A DNA stretch of 64,000 nt, taken from positions 1,547,812-1,611,811 of the forward strand of contig NZ_DS999213.1 in assembly GCF_000156335.1 (NCBI RefSeq). Reading direction: 5' to 3'. Positions 18,325-27,529 of the stretch are shown in pieces (positions within the stretch are counted from its first letter, which is position 1; each line of letters opens with the position of its first letter). Origin of the DNA: Roseobacter sp. GAI101 (lineage in GTDB: Bacteria > Pseudomonadota > Alphaproteobacteria > Rhodobacterales > Rhodobacteraceae). Made by a program: the position numbers and the translations under genes. The notes under the pieces are model-generated. The model ran no database searches. It saw nothing but the letters and a program-made list of their open reading frames with translations, and was not told the origin of the DNA.

Positions 18325-20198
18325 GCTGCGTCCCAGCCAAAGGTGAACACATCCAGCACGCCGCCGACATCTTCCTTGGATGCGCCGTTCAGGGTGACCT
18401 GCGCCACCAGTCCACGCTTTTTATCGTCGACCACCGACGTGACCCGCGCAGCAGAGCCCGATGCCTCCAGCGCTTCGTTATAGATGCGGGTGATCGCCAT
18501 CTTGCGCAGATCCGGCTTGAAGATCTTGCCAACGGCCGTCTTGGGCAGTTCGGGCATGATCGTCAGGTGCTTGGGCTGTGCGGCGCGTTCGTGTACCTTT
18601 TTCTTGCAGAACTCGAGCAGTTCCTCTTCGGTCACCGACGCCCCGCCGACCAGTTCGACAAAGGCACATGGCACCTCGCCCGCGTGGGCATCGGGCTGGC
18701 CGATCGCGCCCGCGAAGGCAACGGCGTTATGGCCCAGAAGCGCCTCTTCGATCTCGGCGGGGTCGATGTTGTGGCCGCCGCGAATGATCAGATCCTTGGC
18801 GCGACCGGTGATCCAGAGATAGTTATCCGCATCAATGCGCCCCAAATCGCCAGTGCGCAGATATTTATCGAAATAGTAAAGGTCCTTGTTCTTGTCGGCC
18901 TCGGTATAGGTGTGTCCCGCATAGACGCCGGGGTTCGAGACGCAGATTTCACCGATCTCGTCGATGCCCGCTTCGACGGGGCCGCCGTCGGTGCCTTTGA
19001 TGATCTTCACATCGGTATAGGGGAAGGTGATGCCGATGCTGCCGACCTTTTTCACACCATCCGTGGGGTTGCAGGACACCAGACAGGTGGCTTCGGTCAG
19101 GCCGTAGCCTTCTACCAAAGTGATGCCCGTCGCCTCTTCGAAGCGGCGGAACAATTCGAGCGGCAAAGGCGCAGACCCAGAAAACGCCGTCTTCACGGTC
19201 GAGATATCCGCATCAATCGGGCGTTGCATCTTGGCCGAGATCGCCGTGGGCACCGTGATGATAAAGGTGACCTTCCAGCGTTCCACCAGCTTCCAGAAGT
19301 TGTCGAATACGCCCTCGCCCCGGTAGCCTTGGGGGGTGGGGAATATCACATGCGCTCCGGACGCGACCGCAGCCATCAGGATCACATGGCAGGCAAAGAC
19401 ATGGAACAACGGCAGCGGGCACATGATGTTGTCGTCTTCGGTATAAAGCAGCGTGTGCCCTAGCCAGCCGTTATAGATCATGCCCGAATATTTGTGCTGC
19501 GCGACCTTGGGCATGCCCGTGGTGCCGCCGGTGTGGAAGTAGAAAGCCACGCGATCTTCCTGAGGGTCGTCAAAGGTCAGGTCGGTGGGCTGCTTTGAAA
19601 TCGCCGTGTTGAAGTTTTGATAGGCCGCCTGGTTGGTGACCGTCAGCTTGGGCCGGATCAACGGGACGATCCACGACTTGGGCGCGGTCAGGTAACGGCA
19701 CAGGTCCACTTCGAGCACGTGTTTGACATTGGGGGCCAGCTTGACTGCGGCGGCGGCTTTTTCGGCCACGTCCGTCTTGGGGAAAGGCCGCAAGGTCACG
19801 ACGACCTTGGCGTTCGTTTCCCGCAGGATCGATCCGATCTGTTCGGCGTCAAGCAGCGGGTTGATGGGGTTCGCAATACCGGCAACCGCACCGCCCAGCA
19901 AGGTGATGACCGTTTCGTTACAGTTGGGCAGAACATAGGCCACGACATCCGTCGGTCCGACGCCAAGCGAGCGGAACAGATTTGCCGCGCGTCCGACCTG
20001 CCCGCGCAGTTGCGCCCAGTTCAGCGTCTCGGCGTGGTCCTTCACGCCGGAAAAAAGCTGGTAGCTGATCGCCTCGTGGCTTGGGAATTTATCCGCCGTA
20101 TTGCTCAGCAGGCCCCAAAGCGTCTTGGCGACGTTGCGGTCTTCCCACGGCATTTCCGCTTCGATTGCATTACGGTCTTCTATCCCGGCAAATGTCAT
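18321..20198 (-). CDS. Acyl-CoA synthetase (AMP-binding ANL family)
   Basis: Forms acyl-CoA from a carboxylic acid, ATP and CoA. The start is ATG 20198 behind a strong site (GGGGAGGAAG), giving 625 residues. The AMP-binding P-loop reads HTGGTTGMPK near residue 222. GYGLTEATCLVS and YLRTGDLGRIDADNYLWITGR follow, with the C-terminal lysine motif in PKTAVGKIFKP. The N-terminal extension (about 60 residues, MPWEDRNVAKTLW) is typical of an uncharacterised subgroup of long ligases. The acid substrate is unknown, but the coupled esterase hints at an ester-derived acid. Confidence 0.87.
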   Translation of the reverse strand: MTFAGIEDRNAIEAEMPWEDRNVAKTLWGLLSNTADKFPSHEAISYQLFSGVKDHAETLNWAQLRGQVGRAANLFRSLGVGPTDVVAYVLPNCNETVITLLGGAVAGIANPINPLLDAEQIGSILRETNAKVVVTLRPFPKTDVAEKAAAAVKLAPNVKHVLEVDLCRYLTAPKSWIVPLIRPKLTVTNQAAYQNFNTAISKQPTDLTFDDPQEDRVAFYFHTGGTTGMPKVAQHKYSGMIYNGWLGHTLLYTEDDNIMCPLPLFHVFACHVILMAAVASGAHVIFPTPQGYRGEGVFDNFWKLVERWKVTFIITVPTAISAKMQRPIDADISTVKTAFSGSAPLPLELFRRFEEATGITLVEGYGLTEATCLVSCNPTDGVKKVGSIGITFPYTDVKIIKGTDGGPVEAGIDEIGEICVSNPGVYAGHTYTEADKNKDLYYFDKYLRTGDLGRIDADNYLWITGRAKDLIIRGGHNIDPAEIEEALLGHNAVAFAGAIGQPDAHAGEVPCAFVELVGGASVTEEELLEFCKKKVHERAAQPKHLTIMPELPKTAVGKIFKPDLRKMAITRIYNEALEASGSAARVTSVVDDKKRGLVAQVTLNGASKEDVGGVLDVFTFGWDAA

Positions 20199-20265
20199 AA
20201 TCTTCCTCCCCTCGGGTGCGGTTTGCCCACATCCCGTTTCTTCCCTGCCTGTAAGGATGATGGCT

Positions 20266-20288
20266 AAACGCAAGTTTCGCAAGCGTTT
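20266..20288. promoter_or_regulatory. Candidate operator upstream of acyl-CoA ligase
   Basis: Inverted arms AAACGC and GCGTTT enclose an 11-bp core that also contains the direct repeat CGCAAG-TTT-CGCAAG. It lies about 68 bp upstream of the ligase start in the only gap where its promoter can be. It resembles a regulator site, but I cannot assign a family. Confidence 0.35.
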
Positions 20289-20337
20289 GAGGGGCGTTGA
20301 ACGTTGCGTCAGGCATCAATTGCGCGGGTCTGACCGC

Positions 20338-20370
20338 AAAAAAGCGGCAGATACGCTCTGCCGCTTTTTT
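20338..20370 (-). terminator. Bidirectional rho-independent terminator
   Basis: Perfect 8-bp stem GCGGCAGA (20344-20351) with TCTGCCGC (20357-20364), loop TACGC, flanked by six A on one side and six T on the other, so it works in both orientations. It lies downstream of the minus-strand Kbp-like gene and separates it from the acyl-CoA ligase promoter. Confidence 0.9.
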
Positions 20371-20412
20371 CAGAATTGATGATACCGCCCGAAACGTCGG
20401 CGGGCAGGCAGA

Positions 20413-20844
20413 TTACTTTGCCGGGATGCGCAGCATCTGGCCCGGATAGATCTTGTCGGGATCGGTCAACATGGGTTTGTTCGCTTCAAAGATTTCCGTG
20501 TAGCGTGCGCCGTTGCCAAGGGTCTTCTCTGCGATCGCCCAAAGCGTGTCGCCCTTTTCAACGGTGTGGAATGTGCCGTCGCCGTCACCGCCTTCGATGT
20601 CTTCTTCAACGGCGGCCACACCTTCGACGTTGCCCACGGCAAGGATGACCTTTTCCTTCATTTCCTGGCTCACGGCCTTGCCGGAAACAGTTACCTTGTC
20701 GCCGGCGACCTGAATATCAAGACCCTCGGACTCAAGGCCCAGGTTTTTCAATTCGTCCTGCAGGGCAGCGCCTTGCACTTCTTTTTCATCATCGCCGCCA
20801 AAAATCTTTTTGCCGGCGTCTTTTACGAAGCTCCACAAACCCAT
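20413..20844 (-). CDS. kbp: BON-LysM protein, Kbp (YgaU)-like potassium-binding protein
   Basis: Small soluble protein of 143 residues starting MGLWSFVKDAGKKIFGG, very close in layout and wording to Escherichia coli Kbp/YgaU, a cytoplasmic K+ sensor. A BON domain (about 25-90, with AVGNVEGVAAVEEDI) is followed by a LysM domain (about 95-143, HTVEKGDTLWAIAEKTLGN to DKIYPGQMLRIP). The start at 20844 is chosen for AGAGGAAA upstream and the conserved N-terminus; earlier in-frame ATGs lack this. Monocistronic with its own terminator. Confidence 0.9.
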   Translation of the reverse strand: MGLWSFVKDAGKKIFGGDDEKEVQGAALQDELKNLGLESEGLDIQVAGDKVTVSGKAVSQEMKEKVILAVGNVEGVAAVEEDIEGGDGDGTFHTVEKGDTLWAIAEKTLGNGARYTEIFEANKPMLTDPDKIYPGQMLRIPAK

Positions 20845-20916
20845 GATATTTTTCCTCTGGATACAATTACTCGTGATCATTCCCAGATAGCCCATGCCGG
20901 GCACTTAACAAGTGTC

Positions 20917-22713
20917 TTATTCGGCAGCGATCCCGTCGGTAAATTGCAGGCGGGCCAAACGGGCATAAAGCCCGCCCTTGCCGACCAGTTCGTCATGGGT
21001 GCCGGTGTCAATGATCCGACCCGCTTCAAGGACCACGATGCGGTCGGCCTTCTTCACGGTCGCCAAACGGTGCGCAACGATCAACGTCGTGCGATCCGCG
21101 CTCAGCTTGTCCACTGCGGCCTGCACCGCGCCTTCGCTTTCGGCATCCAGCGCGCTGGTCGCTTCGTCCAGCAGCAGCACGGGGGCGTCACGCAATATCG
21201 CGCGGGCAATGGCGATCCGCTGCTTTTGCCCGCCCGACAGCATCACGCCACGTTCGCCCAGATAGCTGTCATAGCCGTCAGGCAAAGCGCTGATGAAACC
21301 ATGCGCGGCCGCAGCCTCGGCGGCGGCCTCGATCTCGGCATCTGTGGCCTCAGGGCGGCCAAAGCGGATGTTCTCGCGGGCGGAGGTTGCAAAGATTACC
21401 GGGTCTTGGGGCACCAGCGCTACGGACCGGCGGAATTGCGCGCGCGCCATGTCGCGCAGGTCGATCCCGTCAAGGGTGATGCGCCCCGACTGCGGGTCAT
21501 AAAAGCGCAGGATCATCTGGATGATCGTGGTCTTGCCCGCCCCCGATGGCCCGACAAAGGCAACAGTTTCACCGGGGTTGATGGTCAGGCTGATGCCGTC
21601 CAATGCCTGTACCCCGGGACGCGCGGGATAGGAAAACGCCACATTCTCAAAGGTGATACGGCCCGCGACCGGGCTTGGCAGGACCGCAGGTTGCAGCGGA
21701 TCTTGCACAGTATCCTCAGTTTGCAGCAGTTCCACCAGACGTTCGGTCGCCCCCGCCGCGCGCTGCAATTCGCCCCATATCTCGGACAGCGCGGCAACAC
21801 CGCCCGCCACCATCACCGCGTAGATCACAAACTGCACCAGCGCACCGGCCGTCATGTCGCCCGCGCGCACATCGCGCGCGCCCATCCACAGCACGCCGAC
21901 GACGCCCGCAAAAACCAGAAAGATCACGATTACCGTCATCAGTGCGCGGGTCTGGATCCGCCTGCGCGCCGCGTCATAGGATTCTTCTGTCATCTGCGCG
22001 AATTGACCCCGGCTGGCCGCCTCGTTGGTAAAGGCCTGCACCGTCTGCACGGCCCCCAGGCTTTCCGACGCATTGCCCGAACTGGCCGCGATCCAATCCT
22101 GGTTCTGACGGCTGATCACCCGCAACTTGCGCCCCAACACGAGGATCGGGATCACCACCGCAGGCACGATCAACAGCACCATCCCCGTCAGCTTGGCAGA
22201 CGTGAACAGCATCAACACCAGCCCGCCGCTGAAGATCAACATATTGCGCAAGGCAATCGACACCGACGACCCGATCACGGACAGGATCAGCGTGGTATCC
22301 GTGGTGATCCGGCTCAGGACCTCGCCTGTCATGATGTTTTCATAGAACGCGGGGCTCATGCTGATCACACGGTCAAACACCGCCTTGCGGATGTCGGCCA
22401 CAACACGTTCGCCAAAGCGCGTCACCAAAGCATAGCGCAGCCCCGTCCCCACGGCGAGAAACCCGGCAATGACCAGTGCCGCGATGAAATACTGATCCAG
22501 CAGTTCTTCGCCGCTGCCGAAATTGTCGATCACCCGTCGCACGGCAAGGGGCAGCATCAGCGAAATCACCGCCGTCACCACCAGCGCAAGAATCGCTGCA
22601 AACATCAACGGGCGGTAGGGCGCGATGAATGGCACCAACGCGCGCAACGCCCCCAGTTCGCGTGATTTTTCGCGTTCTTCTTTCGACGGGGCGGGCGTTG
22701 GGGTGCGTGCCAT
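20917..22713 (-). CDS. ABC exporter, MsbA-related half-transporter
   Basis: Permease/ATPase half-transporter of 598 residues that should dimerise. The start is ATG 22713 with AGGAAGTCTC ahead of it; upstream in-frame codons are ignored. Six membrane helices lie in residues 30-310 and a nucleotide-binding domain follows with Walker A GPSGAGKTT, signature LSGGQKQR and Walker B VLLLDEAT. The ERTVADIRKAVFDRVIS-type intracellular loop (here VVADIRKAVFDRVISMSP) is typical of the MsbA-related alphaproteobacterial group. Substrate (lipid, drug or glycan) is unknown. It runs toward the kbp gene. Confidence 0.88.
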   Translation of the reverse strand: MARTPTPAPSKEEREKSRELGALRALVPFIAPYRPLMFAAILALVVTAVISLMLPLAVRRVIDNFGSGEELLDQYFIAALVIAGFLAVGTGLRYALVTRFGERVVADIRKAVFDRVISMSPAFYENIMTGEVLSRITTDTTLILSVIGSSVSIALRNMLIFSGGLVLMLFTSAKLTGMVLLIVPAVVIPILVLGRKLRVISRQNQDWIAASSGNASESLGAVQTVQAFTNEAASRGQFAQMTEESYDAARRRIQTRALMTVIVIFLVFAGVVGVLWMGARDVRAGDMTAGALVQFVIYAVMVAGGVAALSEIWGELQRAAGATERLVELLQTEDTVQDPLQPAVLPSPVAGRITFENVAFSYPARPGVQALDGISLTINPGETVAFVGPSGAGKTTIIQMILRFYDPQSGRITLDGIDLRDMARAQFRRSVALVPQDPVIFATSARENIRFGRPEATDAEIEAAAEAAAAHGFISALPDGYDSYLGERGVMLSGGQKQRIAIARAILRDAPVLLLDEATSALDAESEGAVQAAVDKLSADRTTLIVAHRLATVKKADRIVVLEAGRIIDTGTHDELVGKGGLYARLARLQFTDGIAAE

Positions 22714-22826
22714 GAGACTTCCTTTGAAAACTAGGGTTTCATGACCCGCGCGTCGCATGGGGTCAAGACCTGCGGGTCCGACTGCACTGCGCAAACTGCA
22801 TCATCGTGCTGAAAAATATGGGAAGT

Positions 22827-22901
22827 TGGAGCGGGCGGAGGGAATCGAACCCTCATCTTCAGTTTGGAAAACTGAGGTCTTAACCATTACACAACGCCCG
22901 C
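22827..22901 (-). tRNA. tRNA-Gly (UCC)
   Basis: The minus strand folds as a complete cloverleaf. The acceptor stem is GCGGGCG (22895-22901) with CGCCCGC (22831-22837), there is a D-arm with AATGGTTAAGA, an anticodon stem TCAGT/ACTGA around the loop TTTCCAA (anticodon TCC, reading GGA glycine codons), and a T-arm GGGTTCGATTCC. The discriminator T is at 22830 and an encoded CCA is at 22827-22829. Single isolated tRNA gene between the ABC exporter and malonyl-CoA synthetase. Confidence 0.96.
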
Positions 22902-23056
22902 GTAACGGGTTGTGACCTATGGCAAAGCAGACCTATCGTCAAGAGCAATGAAGGTGTGAATTCCGCTCAAATGTCTGAGCCGTGACCGTAGTGCTTTACC
23001 TGTGGGCGAGTTTGCCGCAAGTTTTTCCCCACAAGCCTGCACAAGGGACATTCCGG

Positions 23057-24571
23057 ATGGCCAATCTGCTTTATGACGCTCTGTTCGGCCGCCATATCGG
23101 TCAGAAGACACCGTTTTTGCACATGCCCGACGGACACGTCATTTCCCACGATGATTTCATCAGGTCAGCAGCGCGCTATGCCAATACCCTGGTCGGGCTA
23201 GGATCGGAAGCGGGCGACAGGATCGCCGTGCACATCAATAAATCCCCTGACGCGCTGGCGCTTTATGCCGCATGCGTACAGGCTGGCCTCGTCTTTTTGC
23301 CACTAAACCCGGCCTATACGGCTGCCGAAATGGAATATTTTGTCGTGAATTCAGGCGCGCGCCTGCTGGTGTGCGATCCGGCCGATCACGATGCGATGGA
23401 AAAGGTCGCCAGACGCGCGACCGTCCGGCTTGAGACGATGGACGCCACCGGCCGTGGCAGCCTGCGCGATCTTGCGCAGCTTCAGTCCGGCGATTTCACG
23501 ACGGTCGACCGGGGGCCTGATGATCTGGCGGCGCTTCTATACACCTCCGGCACCACAGGGCGGTCCAAGGGCGCGATGCTGAGCCACCAGAACCTGCTGA
23601 GCAACGCCCAGACCCTTGGCGATGTCTGGCGGTTCACCAAGGCAGATGTTCTGCTGCACGCGCTCCCCATCTTTCACACGCACGGATTGTTCGTGGCGAC
23701 CAACATCATGCTGCTGGCGGGGGGCGCGATGATCTTCATGCCCCGGTTCGACGTCGACCAACTGATCCGGCTGATGCCGCGGGCGACCGCATTGATGGGC
23801 GTGCCGACCTTCTACACGCGGCTGCTGGCCTCGGATGATTTCACCGCCGGGCTGACCGCACATATGCGATTGTTCATTTCCGGGTCTGCCCCGCTGCTGG
23901 CCGAAACGCACACCCAATTCGAAGAACGCACCGGCCACCGTATTCTTGAACGCTACGGCATGACCGAAACCAATATGACCACCTCGAACCCCTATGACGG
24001 GCCGCGGCGCGCCGGAACGGTGGGCACGCCGCTGCCGGATGTCGAGCTGAAGATCTGCGATCCGGACACAGGGACCACCCTGCCGGACGGCGACACCGGC
24101 ATGATCGAAGTGCGCGGCCCCGGCGTATTTCAAGGCTATTGGCACATGCCTGAAAAAACCGCTGCGGAACTGCGCTCCGACGGGTTTTTCATCACCGGCG
24201 ACCTCGGGCTGATCGACGATCAAGGCTATGTGCACATCGTGGGGCGCGACAAGGACCTTATCATCTCGGGGGGGTACAACATCTACCCCAAGGAGATCGA
24301 ACTGGTGCTGGACACACAACCCGGCGTTCTTGAAAGCGCTGTCATCGGCGTCCCCCACCCCGATCTGGGAGAAGCCCCCTTGGGCGTGCTGGTGCCTGAC
24401 GGGTCGGTCGATCTGGATCTGGACGCAATCGCCGGAACCATCGGCCAGCACCTTGCGCGCTTCAAATGCCCGCGTTTGCTGGTGCTGGCGCAGGACCTGC
24501 CGCGCAACGCCATGGGCAAGGTGCAAAAGAACCTGCTGCGCGCGCAATATGCATCAGCTTTTGCGCCTTAA
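23057..24571 (+). CDS. matB: Malonyl-CoA synthetase (MatB-like)
   Basis: Ligates malonate (or methylmalonate) to CoA with ATP, an ANL-family enzyme. The ATG at 23057 (MANLLYDALFG) gives 504 residues, the normal MatB length; an upstream in-frame ATG would add 25 unrelated residues. It contains LLYTSGTTGRSKGAM (about 160-174), ERYGMTETNM and YVHIVGRDKDLIISGGYN, and the C-terminal catalytic Lys in RNAMGKVQKN. The MatB-like wording INKSPDALALYAACVQAG and FLPLNPAYTAAEMEYF supports malonate over longer acids. No matA or malonate carrier is adjacent. Its TAA stop overlaps the convergent gene stop within TTAA. Confidence 0.85.
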   Translation: MANLLYDALFGRHIGQKTPFLHMPDGHVISHDDFIRSAARYANTLVGLGSEAGDRIAVHINKSPDALALYAACVQAGLVFLPLNPAYTAAEMEYFVVNSGARLLVCDPADHDAMEKVARRATVRLETMDATGRGSLRDLAQLQSGDFTTVDRGPDDLAALLYTSGTTGRSKGAMLSHQNLLSNAQTLGDVWRFTKADVLLHALPIFHTHGLFVATNIMLLAGGAMIFMPRFDVDQLIRLMPRATALMGVPTFYTRLLASDDFTAGLTAHMRLFISGSAPLLAETHTQFEERTGHRILERYGMTETNMTTSNPYDGPRRAGTVGTPLPDVELKICDPDTGTTLPDGDTGMIEVRGPGVFQGYWHMPEKTAAELRSDGFFITGDLGLIDDQGYVHIVGRDKDLIISGGYNIYPKEIELVLDTQPGVLESAVIGVPHPDLGEAPLGVLVPDGSVDLDLDAIAGTIGQHLARFKCPRLLVLAQDLPRNAMGKVQKNLLRAQYASAFAP

Positions 24572-25296
24572 ACTTTGCCCAGCCGTCCGGGTATCTTTGC
24601 GCGGATGCCCGATTGTCGCGCCATATCCCATGCCAAAACCTGATTGCTGGACAGACACGGCATCCCTGTCCGCGCCTCGATCAGGTCGATCACGCCAAGA
24701 GTGCGCAGATTGGTGCAGCTCAGAAAGATCGCCTCGGTCCCGCCCTGCCCGGCCAGATCAACCGCTGCCGCGATGATGGACTCCGGCGCGATGCGCACGA
24801 CCTTGCTTTCCTCGGCCTCGTCAAAGCTGCCGAAGGCGGGCGTCGTGATCCCTTGCCCCGCAAGGGCGGTGCGCAATGTCGCCGACACCTCGGCCACATA
24901 GGGCGACAGCAGGGCCAGCCGCGTGACGCCCAACGCTCCGCACGCCGCGATCAATGCGGCAAGCGGGTTGGTGACATGGTCCGTCGTTACGCCGTCGTGA
25001 ATGAAACCGGCAACCCTGTCCGACCCGATCTCGGCCGAGCCGGAGGTGCAGCCATAGCCGACGCTGGCAAAGCGCGCGGCCTTTGGCAGCAGCGCCGCCG
25101 ACGCCGTCAGATGCGCGGCCATGGCCCCCAGGGTTTCAGGTGTCACATCATCCCCGCTTGGTACCCTGCTGATATAAAGCGCCGTCTCAAGCGGCAGCAT
25201 CGCGCGCATGTCCCCCTCAAGGGTTTCATCCGCTTGCAGCACAATCAGGCCAAGGGCGGGATCCAGATCAGGGACGGTGGCATAGGGATAGGTCAT
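24568..25296 (-). CDS. Asp/Glu racemase-superfamily protein (EutA / maleate isomerase-like)
   Basis: Cytoplasmic protein of 242 residues in the Asp/Glu racemase, arylmalonate decarboxylase and maleate cis-trans isomerase superfamily. The two catalytic-type cysteines are visible: Cys83 in GYGCTSGS and Cys194 in LSCTNLRT. The first motif (CTSxS followed by an Ile-Gly) is like EutA, which sits in hydroxyectoine utilisation clusters. It is the last of three overlapping genes, with ATGA overlap to the M24 gene. The reaction (racemisation, isomerisation or decarboxylation) cannot be fixed from sequence. Confidence 0.78.
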   Translation of the reverse strand: MTYPYATVPDLDPALGLIVLQADETLEGDMRAMLPLETALYISRVPSGDDVTPETLGAMAAHLTASAALLPKAARFASVGYGCTSGSAEIGSDRVAGFIHDGVTTDHVTNPLAALIAACGALGVTRLALLSPYVAEVSATLRTALAGQGITTPAFGSFDEAEESKVVRIAPESIIAAAVDLAGQGGTEAIFLSCTNLRTLGVIDLIEARTGMPCLSSNQVLAWDMARQSGIRAKIPGRLGKV

Positions 25297-26438
25297 GACA
25301 GCTGCGTCAGGGTGCGGTCGGCGCGCGGGCTTAGAAAACGGCAGCCGGTTTCGGTGATCGCGATGTCTTCCTCATGCACCATGATGCGGTCCGTCCCCGT
25401 ATCCATCCCCGGCTCAAGGGTGATCACCATGCCGGGCACCAGCACCGTGTGGTCGCTGACGATCAGCGACAGCCCCTCGGTCAGTTGCATGCCCAAACCA
25501 TGCCCCAGCCGCCCCGCATCGGACCCGCCAGCGCCGCCTGTTACGATCTTATCCATCGCGTGAAACAATTCTGCGGCGGTGGTGCCGGGGCGGGCAATAT
25601 CGGCGGCGGCGTCAACCGCGTCGATCAGATGGGCGTGGGTATCGCGGGCAAGCTGCGACGCAGGGCCGACTGCAAAATTCCGATCGTAATCGCAGAAATA
25701 GCCGTCAAATACCGCCCCCGTATCCAGCATCAGGACATCGCCCTGCATCAACAACCGGTCACTGGCAGGCGATATCACATCGCCGTAGCCATCCGGCCCT
25801 GCCCCGCCCGCAAGATAGGGGACCCAATCTGCACCCTCGGCCAGCAGCAGGCCCTGAAAATCGCGAAAGACGGCCGACAGCGCACGCCCCTGCCGCGCAA
25901 TCTGCGGCACACGGGCAAAGGCGCGACCAGCGATGGCGCAGGCGGTTTCGATCTTGGCGATCTCGGCGTGAGATTTCACGGCCCGCAACTGCGCGGTGAT
26001 ACCGCCATCGCTGACCACCACGCCGTTTAGCGCCGCCGTGATCCGAGCCCAATCGCCCTGGGGCACGCGCAAAAATGTCTCGGGACCCGAGGGCAGGCCG
26101 ATGCGCCCGCTGCCTGCGACCTCGTTCAGGGTGTCGGTCAGCAGGCTGACCCCGTCGTCCAGCGGCACTGGCGCGCGCCAGGTTCGAATATCGCTGACCC
26201 ATGTCTGCGCCATCAACGCCGCCCCGATCGACGGGATCACTGCGACCGGCAGGCCTGCAACGGGCAGCACCAGATACCAGGGCCGCGAGGGGCTTTCCCA
26301 GAACCGCGTCAGGAAACCGGTGAAATAGCGTATTTCCGCCTCGGTCGTCAGCAGCAGCGCCGACAGGTCATGGGCCGCCATCAAGGCCTGAGCCTTGGTC
26401 AGCCGCGCCTCGTACTCTGCCCGCGCAAATCCGCGCAT
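25293..26438 (-). CDS. M24-family hydrolase, ectoine hydrolase (DoeA/EutD)-like
   Basis: Creatinase/aminopeptidase-fold protein of 381 residues. The N-terminal creatinase domain contains LLTTEAEIRYFTGFLTRFW, and SPSRPWYLVLPVAGLPVAV resembles ectoine hydrolase DoeA/EutD. The C-terminal pita-bread domain keeps the five metal ligands of active M24 enzymes: Asp in LDTGAVFDGYFCDYDR (two), His in GHGLGMQ, Glu in TLEPGMD and Glu in VHEED. It overlaps both neighbours (ATGA downstream, one base upstream). Ectoine or a related N-acyl/cyclic amino acid derivative is the likely substrate class, but eutC and eutE partners are absent here. Confidence 0.78.
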   Translation of the reverse strand: MRGFARAEYEARLTKAQALMAAHDLSALLLTTEAEIRYFTGFLTRFWESPSRPWYLVLPVAGLPVAVIPSIGAALMAQTWVSDIRTWRAPVPLDDGVSLLTDTLNEVAGSGRIGLPSGPETFLRVPQGDWARITAALNGVVVSDGGITAQLRAVKSHAEIAKIETACAIAGRAFARVPQIARQGRALSAVFRDFQGLLLAEGADWVPYLAGGAGPDGYGDVISPASDRLLMQGDVLMLDTGAVFDGYFCDYDRNFAVGPASQLARDTHAHLIDAVDAAADIARPGTTAAELFHAMDKIVTGGAGGSDAGRLGHGLGMQLTEGLSLIVSDHTVLVPGMVITLEPGMDTGTDRIMVHEEDIAITETGCRFLSPRADRTLTQLS

Positions 26439-27478
26439 CAGATGGCGGGTCCTTCACTGAGCACCGTCAGGATGATCGAATGGGCGCTGATGCCCAGATC
26501 GGCCTTTTGCGCAACCGACAGCGCCAGAAGCCCGGCGATCCCCGCCGCCCCCGAGGGGGTGGAGGCAAGGCCAGCCACCATCGCCGTACCGGCACCTGCC
26601 TGCCCTTCTTCTTCGGTGATCAAGGCGAATGCATCGGCATCGCGCGCCAGCCCTTTCAGGGCAATCAGCGACGGCATCTTGCAATCCAGCCGCCCCATAT
26701 CACTGACCGGTCCGGTGCTGAGGGTCGGCGCACCGGCCTTGATCGACCCGTGCAGGGCTGGCGCGGCATCCGGTTCGACTACGATAATGCACGGACCATC
26801 GCCCCACGCCTGCCGTGCCAACGCGGCGCAGGCGGCGGCCAGCCCCCCGACACCCGCCTGAAGAAAAATATGCGTGGGCGGCGCAGGCATCTGGGCAATC
26901 GCCTCGGCCATCAGGACCAGATAGCCTTCCATCAGGCGGTGCGGCCGGTCGGTGTAGCCGGGCCATGACCCGTCCGACAGCAAAGCCCAGCCATTGGCCT
27001 CGGCGGCATTTTCGGCGGCCATCAGGCTGTCTTCGTAGGTTGCCCCTTCGCGCACCACCTGCGCGCCCTGGTCAGCCAGTCGCGTGGCAAAGCTTTGCGG
27101 GACGGTTTCGGCAATGTAGACGACGGATTTCGCACCAAAGGCCTGCGCACCCGCTGCCACCGACATGCCGTGGTTACCGGCGCTTGCCGTCACATAGGTG
27201 CGTCCGCGATGATCGCCGCGTTCCTTGTCGCAGGCGATAACATAGGCAGCGCCCAATGCCTTGAAACTGCCCAGCCCCATGCGCCCGCGTTCATCCTTGA
27301 CCCAGACTTGGGCGACGCCTGCTTCGACGGCGATGGCTTCGGCATCGGACAAGGGTGTTTGTGCGGCGACGGGACAGCGCGCGACCAGCGTTTGCGCGGC
27401 CTTTGCGTCGACTGACGGCATGGGTATATCGTCAAGACCGGTGACGTCTGCCGGGCGGGTGTTGTGTAAAATTTCCAT
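26438..27478 (-). CDS. PLP-dependent ammonia-lyase, diaminopropionate ammonia-lyase-like
   Basis: Fold-type II PLP enzyme of 346 residues. The Schiff-base lysine is Lys73 in GLGSFKALG, with the phosphate/substrate loop SAGNHG and a Gly-rich QAGVGGLAAA PLP-phosphate loop. The wording GLGSFKALGAAY, GNHGMSVA and LLSDGSWPGYTDRPHRLMEGY matches 2,3-diaminopropionate ammonia-lyase (DpaL/YgeX) better than threonine dehydratase. First gene of a three-gene overlapping operon with the M24 and racemase-like proteins. It probably removes ammonia from a beta-substituted alanine or a similar product of the pathway. Confidence 0.8.
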   Translation of the reverse strand: MEILHNTRPADVTGLDDIPMPSVDAKAAQTLVARCPVAAQTPLSDAEAIAVEAGVAQVWVKDERGRMGLGSFKALGAAYVIACDKERGDHRGRTYVTASAGNHGMSVAAGAQAFGAKSVVYIAETVPQSFATRLADQGAQVVREGATYEDSLMAAENAAEANGWALLSDGSWPGYTDRPHRLMEGYLVLMAEAIAQMPAPPTHIFLQAGVGGLAAACAALARQAWGDGPCIIVVEPDAAPALHGSIKAGAPTLSTGPVSDMGRLDCKMPSLIALKGLARDADAFALITEEEGQAGAGTAMVAGLASTPSGAAGIAGLLALSVAQKADLGISAHSIILTVLSEGPAI

Positions 27479-27529
27479 GCGCCATCGAACGGTGCAACCG
27501 TCGCCGGGTCAAGGATTCGTACACCCCTG

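Noticed and set aside
17967..19463. A 498-codon plus-strand frame opposite the esterase and acyl-CoA ligase
   Set aside because: Spans two well-supported minus-strand genes and has an Arg-rich, low-hydrophobic composition with no motif.
20566..22665. A 699-codon open frame on the plus strand opposite the ABC exporter and kbp genes
   Set aside because: It is antisense to two clearly recognised proteins, is rich in His, Arg, Gln and Gly as expected of a shadow frame in high-GC DNA, and resembles no family.
26438..27478. Threonine dehydratase or EutB as the name for the PLP enzyme
   Set aside because: GLGSFKALGAAY and the SDGSWPGYTDRP stretch fit diaminopropionate ammonia-lyase better than the threonine dehydratase pattern.
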